From the NCBI RefSeq assembly GCF_014851765.1, contig NZ_JACVAI010000006.1, positions 124,001 to 188,000 on the forward strand: a stretch of DNA of 64,000 nt, written 5' to 3'. The notes under the pieces were generated by a model. That model had not been told where the DNA came from. It made no database searches and saw nothing but the letters and a program-made list of their open reading frames with translations. The stretch's first letter is position 1; each line of letters opens with the position of its first letter. This document shows positions 57,794-64,000 of the stretch, in pieces. The DNA is from Pseudomonas sp. PDM04 (GTDB lineage: Bacteria > Pseudomonadota > Gammaproteobacteria > Pseudomonadales > Pseudomonadaceae). The translations under genes were made by a program, and so were the position numbers.

Positions 57794-58711
57794 CTACTTG
57801 CGAACTTTGCTGGCGAACAACCCTTGCGGGCGCAGCAGCAGAATCAGGATCACGGCAGACAAGGTCAGGACCTTGGCCATCGATCCACTCATGAAGAACT
57901 CGGAGACGGATTGCGTCTGGGCGATGGTGAACGCCGAGGCAATCGTGCCGAGCAGGCTTTGCGCGCCGCCGAAAACCACCACCAGGAAGGTGTCGACGAT
58001 GTACAGCGACCCGGCGGTCGGGCCGGTCGAGCCAATGGTGGTGAAGGCGGCACCCGCCACCCCGGCGACACCGCAACCCAGGGCGAAGGTCATGCGGTCA
58101 ACTTCCCGGGTGTTGATCCCGACGGCACGGCTCATGACCCGGTTCTGCACCGTCGCCCGGACGTGCAAGCCCCACCGGGTGCGATACAGCATGAGGAACA
58201 CGCCCCCCGTCAGGAGCACAGTCAGGGCCATGACGAACAAGCCGTTGCGTGGGATCTCGATCGAGTCGGTCAGGTTGACCGCGCCCATCAGCCATTCAGG
58301 CGGGTTGGCGCTGACTTCACGCGCGCCAAAGATCGAGCGCAGCGCCTGTTGCATGACCAGCGACAAACCCCAGGTTGCCAGCAGCGTATCGAGGGGACGG
58401 TGATAGAGCCGACTGATCATCACCCGCTCGATCACCCAGCCGATCGAGCCGGCGACCAGAAAGGACAACACGATGGCGAAAAAGAAGTAGTACGGCTGCA
58501 TCGACGGCATATAGGCCTGGACCAGCGTCGACAGCACGTAAGTGGTGTACGCACCCACGGTGAGAAACTCGCCATGGGCCATGTTGATGACGCCCATCTG
58601 GCCAAAAATAATGGCCAGCCCCAAGGCCATGAGCAGCAGCACGCAGAATACGGAAAGCCCGTTGAAACCCTGCATGACCACGATGGCACCGAAATCAGTC
58701 AGCCATTGCAT
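57794..58711 (-). CDS. urtB: Urea/short-chain amide ABC transporter permease (UrtB-like)
   Basis: The 305-residue LivH-type permease starts MQWLTDFGAIVVMQGFNGLS and has GVINMAHGEFLTVGAYTTYV, the EAA-like region TRWGLHVRATVQNRVMSRAV and VFGGAQSLLGTIASAFTIAQ. GGAG 9 bases upstream favours ATG 58711 over an in-frame ATG at 58756. It follows the binding-protein gene by 79 bases. Confidence 0.92.
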   Translation of the reverse strand: MQWLTDFGAIVVMQGFNGLSVFCVLLLMALGLAIIFGQMGVINMAHGEFLTVGAYTTYVLSTLVQAYMPSMQPYYFFFAIVLSFLVAGSIGWVIERVMISRLYHRPLDTLLATWGLSLVMQQALRSIFGAREVSANPPEWLMGAVNLTDSIEIPRNGLFVMALTVLLTGGVFLMLYRTRWGLHVRATVQNRVMSRAVGINTREVDRMTFALGCGVAGVAGAAFTTIGSTGPTAGSLYIVDTFLVVVFGGAQSLLGTIASAFTIAQTQSVSEFFMSGSMAKVLTLSAVILILLLRPQGLFASKVRK

Positions 58712-58790
58712 GGTGGTGGTCTCCGAATGAATGGAACGGATGCGTGACGGTTTCAAAGTGAGGGCTGCGCGCCCTCACTTTGAACGAGGC

Positions 58791-60035
58791 TTATTGGTAA
58801 CCTTTGGGGAAAGGGTTCGGTTCGATGAGATCCGACTCGTAGATCACCTTGAATTGCCCGTCGGCCTGGGCTTCGCCGATGCGGGTCTTGCTCCACAGAT
58901 GGTGATTGTCGTGGACCTTCACATAGCCTTCCGGCGCGGTCTTGAGTTCGATGCCCGGTGAGGCGGCAACGACCTTGTCGATGTCGAAGCTGCCGGCCTT
59001 CTCTACGGCGGCCTTCCACAGCCACGGCCCGAGATAGGCGGCCTGGGTCACGTCGCCCATGACCGCATCCTTGCCGTACTTGGCCTTGAACGCGTCGACG
59101 AAGGCTTTGTTGTTGGGGTTGTCCAGGCTCTGGAAGTACTTCATCGACGCGTAGAAGCCCTGCATGTTTTCACCCCCGATGCCCAGCAGTTCGTCTTCGG
59201 TGACGGACAGGGTCAACAGGTTCTGCTTGGCGGCGGTGACACCGGCGGCCTTGAGCTGCTTGTAGAACGCGACGTTGGAGCCGCCGACGACGGCCGCGAA
59301 CACGACGTCGGGCTTCTTCAGTTTGACTTTGTTGATCAGCGAACCGAACTGGGTATTGCCCAGCGGGTAGTAGTCTTCGCCGACCACCGTGCCGTGCAAC
59401 ACGTTTTCGATGTGCTTGCGGGCGATCTTCATCGAAGTGCGCGGCCAGATGTAGTCGGAGCCGATCAGGTAAAAGGTCTTGGCGCCCTTCTCCTTGGCGA
59501 TCCAGTCCAGGCTGGCGAGAATCTGCTGGGTGGCTTCCTGGCCGGTGTAGATCACGTTCTTGGACTGCTCCAGCCCTTCATAGAACGTCGGGTAGTACAG
59601 CAAGCCATTTTCCTTCTCGAACACCGGCAACACCGCTTTGCGCGAAGCCGACGTCCAGCAGCCGAACACGGCGGCGACCTTGTCGCCGACCAACAGTTTT
59701 CTGGCCTTTTCCGCAAAGGTCGGCCAGTCGGACGCACCATCTTCCTGCACCACTTTGATCTGGCGACCCAAAATCCCGCCGGAAGCGTTGATCTGCTCGA
59801 TGGCCAGCCGTTCGGCCTGGATCGAGCCGGTTTCCGAGATCGCCATCGTGCCGGTGGCCGAATGCAGCTGGCCGACGGTCACTTCGGTGGCGGTCACGGC
59901 AAGGCCGGTGGTATTGGCGTCATCGGCAAGCGCCGGTTGGCCAAGTATGCTCGCGGCCATCAGCGAGAGCGCGGCGGCGCCCAGTGTCAGCCGTCGAGGG
60001 AGAAAGCGCTTGGCGCCTGTTAAGGATTTTTCCAT
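58791..60035 (-). CDS. urtA: Urea/short-chain amide ABC transporter binding protein (UrtA/FmdD-like)
   Basis: The 414-residue protein has a long twin-basic signal region (AKRFLPRRLTLGAAALSLMA; cleavage near ALADD) and the UrtA/AmiC-type fold. Markers are VTVGQLHSATGTMAISETGS, VAAVFGCWTSASRKAVLPVF, NGLLYYPTFYEGLEQSKNVI and LIGSDYIWPRTSMKIARKHI. These are typical of urea/amide binders rather than branched-chain amino acid binders. Family knowledge: delivers urea or short amides to UrtBCDE. AGGAG 8 bases upstream selects this start. A sigma-54-like promoter lies 66-80 bases upstream. The formamidase downstream suggests that formamide is the real cargo. Confidence 0.92.
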   Translation of the reverse strand: MEKSLTGAKRFLPRRLTLGAAALSLMAASILGQPALADDANTTGLAVTATEVTVGQLHSATGTMAISETGSIQAERLAIEQINASGGILGRQIKVVQEDGASDWPTFAEKARKLLVGDKVAAVFGCWTSASRKAVLPVFEKENGLLYYPTFYEGLEQSKNVIYTGQEATQQILASLDWIAKEKGAKTFYLIGSDYIWPRTSMKIARKHIENVLHGTVVGEDYYPLGNTQFGSLINKVKLKKPDVVFAAVVGGSNVAFYKQLKAAGVTAAKQNLLTLSVTEDELLGIGGENMQGFYASMKYFQSLDNPNNKAFVDAFKAKYGKDAVMGDVTQAAYLGPWLWKAAVEKAGSFDIDKVVAASPGIELKTAPEGYVKVHDNHHLWSKTRIGEAQADGQFKVIYESDLIEPNPFPKGYQ

Positions 60036-60100
60036 GGTGCGGCTCCTGTGCGGGTAATTCGCGGCAAACGCTCTAATTGGCGTTTCGTCGCGAGGTGAAC

Positions 60101-60115
60101 GCAGCATGCAGGCCA
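60101..60115 (-). promoter_or_regulatory. Sigma-54-like promoter of the amide transporter operon
   Basis: On the minus strand TGGCCTGCATGCTGC has the invariant GG-N10-GC of -24/-12 promoters and matches TGGCACG-N4-TTGC at most positions. The implied leader to urtA is about 55 bases. Sigma-54 control would fit a nitrogen-scavenging operon. Confidence 0.45.
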
Positions 60116-60139
60116 CTGCAGCAACCCGGTATACGCAGC

Positions 60140-60161
60140 ATGACGTAGCGATGTACGTCAT
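60140..60161. promoter_or_regulatory. Perfect inverted repeat ATGACGTA-N6-TACGTCAT
   Basis: Two perfect 8-base arms (60140-60147 and 60154-60161) lie 25 bases upstream of the sigma-54-like -24 box and between the divergent urtA and sensor kinase genes. It could be the site for the response regulator encoded at 63652. A dyad with ACGTA arms suits a dimeric helix-turn-helix protein. Confidence 0.5.
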
Positions 60162-60293
60162 TTGACTTACCGCCAACGCCGCGATTCACGGGCATCATCG
60201 CGCCCAGGCATCCAGGGCGGGGCATGGAATTTGCTTCGACCCGCTCCTGCCAGGGACGGCGACTTTCCCCTCCCTCTCTACCGGAAGCGTACC

Positions 60294-63200
60294 GTGCGTT
60301 CATCAGGTTCCCAGCGCATCATCAAGATCCGACGCGACTACAACCGGCTGGTTGCCGATGAAACGATGGAAGACTACGCGCTGAGGTTCACCCCCAAGTC
60401 CTTCCGCAAATGGTCGGAGCTGCGCATCGCGAACACGGCGATTGGCGCGGTGTCCTTCCTGGCACTCGAGGCGATTGGCGGTGCACTGGTGATGAGCTAT
60501 GGGTTCACCAACACCGCGTGGGCCATTCTGGCCGCCGCCCTGGTGATATTCTTTACCGGCCTGCCCATCAGCTATTACGCGGCGCGTTATGGCGTGGACA
60601 TGGACCTGCTGACCCGCGGCGCAGGGTTTGGCTACATCGGCTCGACCATCACCTCGCTGATCTATGCGAGCTTCACGTTCCTGTTCTTCGCCCTTGAAGC
60701 CGCCATCATGGGCCTGGCCCTGGAGTTGTATTTCCATATCCCGCTCGCGCTGGCGTACGTCATCTGCTCGGTGATCGTGATTCCGCTGGTGGCCTATGGC
60801 ATCACGCTGATCAATCGATTGCAGATGTGGTCGCAACCGCTGTGGCTGGTCCTGCTGCTGGTGCCGTATGTCTTCGTGATCTGGAAAAACCCTTCGGCCC
60901 TGAGTGACTGGATGACGTTCTCCGGGCGCGAGGGTGAAGGTCGCACCTTCGATCTGCTGCTGTTTGGTGCTGCCTTCAGCGTTGCGTTGTCACTGGTCAC
61001 CCAGATTGGCGAGCAAGTCGACTATCTGCGGTTCCTGCCGGAGAAAACCCGGCGCAATCGCAAGCGCTGGTGGGCGGCATTGCTGATGGCCGGCCCGGGC
61101 TGGATCATTCCCGGTGCCCTGAAAATCATGGCCGGGGCGTTCCTGGCATTTCTTGCCTTGCAGTATGAGGTGCCCATCGAGCGGGCCGCTGAACCGACCC
61201 AGATGTACCTGGTGGCCTACCGTTATGTGTTCAGTTCGCCGGAATGGGCACTGGCGGCCATGACCTTGTTCGTGATCATTTCCCAGATAAAGATCAACCT
61301 GACCAATGCGTACGCCGGCTCTCTGGCCTGGTCGAATTTTTTCGCCCGCGTCACCCACAGTCATCCCGGCCGGGTGATCTGGGTGGTGTTCAACGTCGCC
61401 ATCGCCCTGGTGCTGATGGAACTGGGCGTGTTCGACGCGATTGAACAGGTCCTGGGGCTCTATGCCAACGTGGCCATTGCCTGGATTGGCGCATTGGTCG
61501 CTGACCTGGTGATCAACAAACCCATGGGCTGGTCACCCAGACACATTGAATTCAAGCGCGCGCACCTCTACGACATCAATCCCGTGGGTGTGGGCGCGAT
61601 GTTGATCGCCTCCCTGGCGTCTTTTTGCGCCCACTTCGGCTTGCTGGGCACATTGGCGCAAGCGGCACCGCCCCTTGTTTCGTTGACCATCGCACTGATC
61701 GTCGCGCCGTTTCTGGCGTGGTTGACCCAAGGCAGGTATTACATTGCCCGCACCAGCGCCACCCACCTGCTTCACCCCGAAGGCCCTCAGGAAAACCTGC
61801 GTTGTGGCCTGTGCAACAACCTTTTTGAAACACCGGACATGGCGTACTGCCCTGCCTATCGTTCACCCATCTGTTCACTGTGCTGTTCGCTGGATGCGCG
61901 CTGTGGCGACCAGTGCAAGACACGCGCACGGCTGTCGATGCAGCTCGAGGACCTGATCGGCCGGCTCCTGCCCCGCCTTCCCCGCCGCTACCTGCATACC
62001 CGTCTGGCGCAATACCTGGGGCTGATGACGATCCTGGTGGCGGGATCTTCGGGCGGCCTGGCGCTGATCTACAACCAGGTCGCCCATGGGCTGATCGACC
62101 AGTCGCCCCAGGCACACCAGATGTTGACGCTGGCGTTCCTGAAGGCGTTCCTGATGGTTTGCGTGTCGGCTGGCGTGCTGGCCTGGTGGATCGTGCTGAC
62201 CAGAGAGAGCCGGCGCGTTGCCCAGGAGGAATCCGAGCGCCAGACGTCCTTGCTGATCCAGGAAATCGAAGCCCACGAGAGGACCGACCAGGCCCTGCAG
62301 AAAGCCAAGGAAGCCTCGGAAGCGGCCAATGCCGCCAAGAGTCGTTACATCACCGGGCTCTCCCACGAACTTCGAACCCCGCTCAACAGCATCCTCGGGT
62401 TCACCCAGATCCTGCAGCGCGACGCCCTCACACCCGCGCAACACCAGGACCCGCTGGCCACCATCCTGCGCAGCAGTTCTCACCTGCTGTCCCTGATCGA
62501 CGGGCTGCTGGACGTGGCGAAGATCGAGGCCGGGAAATTGCGCCTGGAACCGTCGGAAATCCTGTTCCAGGAGTTTGTGCATGACCTGGAGAAAATGTTT
62601 GCCAGTACGGCCGGCCACAAAAACCTGACCTTTCGCCTTGAGCTTGAGGGGCGCATGCCCATGGTGGTGCGCGGGGACGAGAAACGCGTCAGGCAGATAC
62701 TGATCAACCTGTTGGGCAATGCGGTCAACTTCACCGACCGTGGCGAGGTGATCCTGCGCGTCAGCTACCGAAGGGAAACCGCCATCTTCGACATCATCGA
62801 CACCGGTATCGGGATTGCCTCGGAGCAGATCGACAGAATCTTCCAGCCCTTCGAACGGGGCGGTCAAACGCGCCAGGACAACGGCGTGGGGCTGGGGTTG
62901 ACCATCACCCGCATGTTGACGTCGCTGATGGGGGGCGCCCTTTCCGTTTCAAGCAACCCGGGTGAAGGCACGCGCTTTCAGGTCCGATTGTTCCTGTCGG
63001 AAGTCCGGGTGCCCAAAGCCGTTGAAGACGCCAACCATGACGTGATCGGTTATCACGGAAAACGGCGACGGGTGCTGGTGGTCGATGACCACGTCGAGCA
63101 TCGCAAGGTCATCAGCGGGATGCTCGAGCCACTGGGCTTCGAGATTGCCCAGGCCGAGAACGGGATGGACGCGGTGCGCCAGGTATCGCTGCTGCACCCA

Positions 63201-63677
63201 GACCTCATTCTCATGGACCTGTCCATGCCGGACATGGACGGCTGGACGACCATCCGCATGATTCGTCACAACGCGCACTCCGACGTGCCTGTGATCGTAC
63301 TGTCGGCAAACGCCAACATTTCCACCGATGAAAATCTTGGCCACGACTACCTGTCCAAGCCCCTGCATCTGCGGGATCTGCTCGATCGACTCAAGCATCA
63401 CCTGAAACTGGAGTGGCAGCACCGGCTGCTCAACAGCGCCGAGACGAAATCCCCATGGGTGCTACCGCCACGCCAGGACCTCGAGGACTTGCATGAACTG
63501 TGCGGGCTCGGGCATGTGCGCGGCATCCAGAACAAGCTCGATGCCATCGAACGCGAAAGCGTCGCCAGCGCCAGCTTCATTGCCGACCTGCGCGCGCTGG
63601 CCAAGGGTTTTCGTCTGGATGAACTGAGTCTGCAACTCAAGGAGGTACTCAATGAACGCCATCACCCCGCCCAATGA
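60294..63677 (+). CDS. Hybrid sensor histidine kinase with N-terminal NCS1 permease domain
   Basis: The 1127-residue protein (GTG start; GGAAG 6 bases upstream) is a fusion. Residues about 40-500 form a 12-segment NCS1 nucleobase/cation symporter-like domain (AIGAVSFLALEAIGGALVMS; DMDLLTRGAGFGYIGSTITS). A Cys-rich, ribbon-like linker follows at about 502-545 (RCGLCNNLFETPDMAYCPAY). Next come two more hydrophobic segments, a coiled linker, a kinase (GLSHELRTPLNSILGFTQIL near residue 690; N box LLGNAVNFTD; G2 GVGLGLTITRM) and a receiver (VLVVDDHVEHRK; LILMDLSMPDMDG, Asp near 975). CbrA-type kinases fuse an SSS transporter instead. It diverges from urtA, so amide or urea sensing is likely. Confidence 0.9.
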   Translation: MRSSGSQRIIKIRRDYNRLVADETMEDYALRFTPKSFRKWSELRIANTAIGAVSFLALEAIGGALVMSYGFTNTAWAILAAALVIFFTGLPISYYAARYGVDMDLLTRGAGFGYIGSTITSLIYASFTFLFFALEAAIMGLALELYFHIPLALAYVICSVIVIPLVAYGITLINRLQMWSQPLWLVLLLVPYVFVIWKNPSALSDWMTFSGREGEGRTFDLLLFGAAFSVALSLVTQIGEQVDYLRFLPEKTRRNRKRWWAALLMAGPGWIIPGALKIMAGAFLAFLALQYEVPIERAAEPTQMYLVAYRYVFSSPEWALAAMTLFVIISQIKINLTNAYAGSLAWSNFFARVTHSHPGRVIWVVFNVAIALVLMELGVFDAIEQVLGLYANVAIAWIGALVADLVINKPMGWSPRHIEFKRAHLYDINPVGVGAMLIASLASFCAHFGLLGTLAQAAPPLVSLTIALIVAPFLAWLTQGRYYIARTSATHLLHPEGPQENLRCGLCNNLFETPDMAYCPAYRSPICSLCCSLDARCGDQCKTRARLSMQLEDLIGRLLPRLPRRYLHTRLAQYLGLMTILVAGSSGGLALIYNQVAHGLIDQSPQAHQMLTLAFLKAFLMVCVSAGVLAWWIVLTRESRRVAQEESERQTSLLIQEIEAHERTDQALQKAKEASEAANAAKSRYITGLSHELRTPLNSILGFTQILQRDALTPAQHQDPLATILRSSSHLLSLIDGLLDVAKIEAGKLRLEPSEILFQEFVHDLEKMFASTAGHKNLTFRLELEGRMPMVVRGDEKRVRQILINLLGNAVNFTDRGEVILRVSYRRETAIFDIIDTGIGIASEQIDRIFQPFERGGQTRQDNGVGLGLTITRMLTSLMGGALSVSSNPGEGTRFQVRLFLSEVRVPKAVEDANHDVIGYHGKRRRVLVVDDHVEHRKVISGMLEPLGFEIAQAENGMDAVRQVSLLHPDLILMDLSMPDMDGWTTIRMIRHNAHSDVPVIVLSANANISTDENLGHDYLSKPLHLRDLLDRLKHHLKLEWQHRLLNSAETKSPWVLPPRQDLEDLHELCGLGHVRGIQNKLDAIERESVASASFIADLRALAKGFRLDELSLQLKEVLNERHHPAQ

Positions 63678-64000
63678 GAAAGGCGTCATTCTGATCGTTG
63701 ACGACACCCCGGATAATCTCGCGCTGCTCTCCGATGCCCTGGATGAAGCCGGATACATGGTGCTGGTGGCGCTGGATGGCAACAGCGCATTGGCGAGGAT
63801 CCAGCGCCGGCGACCCGACCTGATCCTGCTCGATGCGATGATGCCCGGCCTCGACGGGTTCGAAACCTGTCGACAGATCAAGCAACAGCCTGACGCGGCA
63901 AACATTCCGGTACTGTTCATGACGGCGCTGACCGATACCGATCATGTGGTCAAGGGGTTTGAGGCGGGAGCGATCGATTACGTCACCAAACCCATCCAGT
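63652..64000 (+). CDS. Response regulator (3' end outside window)
   Basis: The 116 visible residues form a receiver domain: acidic pair in GVILIVDDTPDNLALLSDAL, phosphoacceptor Asp in PDLILLDAMMPGLDGFETCR, switch Thr in VLFMTALTD and Lys in AIDYVTKPIQ. The ATG overlaps the 3' end of the sensor kinase gene by 26 bases and has GGAGG 6 bases upstream, so the two are coupled. The output domain is not visible; LuxR-type is common in this arrangement. It likely acts on the intergenic palindrome at 60140. Confidence 0.92.
   Translation, partial: MNAITPPNEKGVILIVDDTPDNLALLSDALDEAGYMVLVALDGNSALARIQRRRPDLILLDAMMPGLDGFETCRQIKQQPDAANIPVLFMTALTDTDHVVKGFEAGAIDYVTKPIQ

Noticed and set aside
57269..58747. 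A 492-codon plus-strand open frame over urtC and urtB
   Set aside because: It lies opposite two permease genes, and its extreme His/Gln/Asp composition is an antisense artefact.
1..64000. CRISPR arrays, tRNA or rRNA genes, insertion sequences, phage genes
   Set aside because: No regularly spaced direct repeats, cloverleaf-like segments, transposase motifs or phage structural genes were seen on reading through the window. A tRNA scan was not possible here.

Overview
The window is chromosomal DNA of a Pseudomonas, most likely of the fluorescens group. GC is high, the genes are tightly packed, and the REP/REPIN family typical of fluorescent pseudomonads (core GTGGGAGCGAGCCTGCTCGC) recurs at 1776-1840, 17768-17797, 27856-27946 and 30510-30533. 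I see no tRNA, rRNA, insertion sequence, phage gene or CRISPR array.

Layout. (1) 1-3223, minus strand: a polyamine (putrescine/spermidine) uptake and gamma-glutamylation operon, followed by an EutR-like AraC regulator. (2) 4379-9927: housekeeping and accessory genes (glycine-zipper protein, LysR/LysE exporter pair, nuclease-fold protein, old yellow enzyme, lipoprotein). (3) 10127-17763: catabolic module A (DapA-family lyase, DAO-family flavoprotein, ProC-like reductase, GlxA-type regulator, aldehyde dehydrogenase, acetolactate-synthase-like TPP enzyme). (4) 17831-21298: LysR regulator and a Rieske betaine demethylase with its reductase, preceded by a near-consensus promoter and a perfect palindromic operator. 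(5) 21437-26907, minus strand: ProVWX-type betaine transporter, then a DddP-type DMSP lyase with every known metal and catalytic residue, then a DMT exporter. (6) 27128-31540: cupin, RidA, flavoprotein, D-2-hydroxyacid dehydrogenase and LysR regulator. (7) 31867-39060: a second ProVWX in inverted orientation followed by module B (flavoprotein, DapA-family lyase, aldehyde dehydrogenase), parallel to module A. (8) 39320-43851: polar amino acid ABC transporter, another DAO-family flavoprotein and an Lrp regulator. (9) 43868-46140: secondary alcohol dehydrogenase and universal stress protein diverging around an ANR-like box. (10) 46166-52460, minus strand: seven overlapping or abutting genes encoding a thermostable-hemolysin-family protein, AMP-dependent ligase, HDO-type diiron oxidase, SDR, secreted TPR protein and a QseBC/PmrAB-like two-component system; two PmrA/QseB-type boxes lie at its promoter. 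(11) 52661-64000: cytochrome b561, FmdB, formamidase FmdA, a UrtABCDE-type transporter and, divergently, a giant NCS1-permease/histidine-kinase/receiver fusion with a response regulator.

How it works together. Regions 3-8 look like a quaternary-amine, betaine and amino acid catabolic island: importers for betaines, an oxygenase to demethylate them, flavoproteins to oxidise N-methyl or cyclic imino acids, DapA-family lyases to open or deaminate pyrroline-type intermediates, and aldehyde dehydrogenases to yield oxo acids. The exact substrates are inferred, not shown. Region 5 suggests import and cleavage of DMSP. Region 10 is a self-contained, apparently undescribed small-molecule biosynthesis and sensing operon. 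Region 11 is a nitrogen-scavenging system for short amides or urea.
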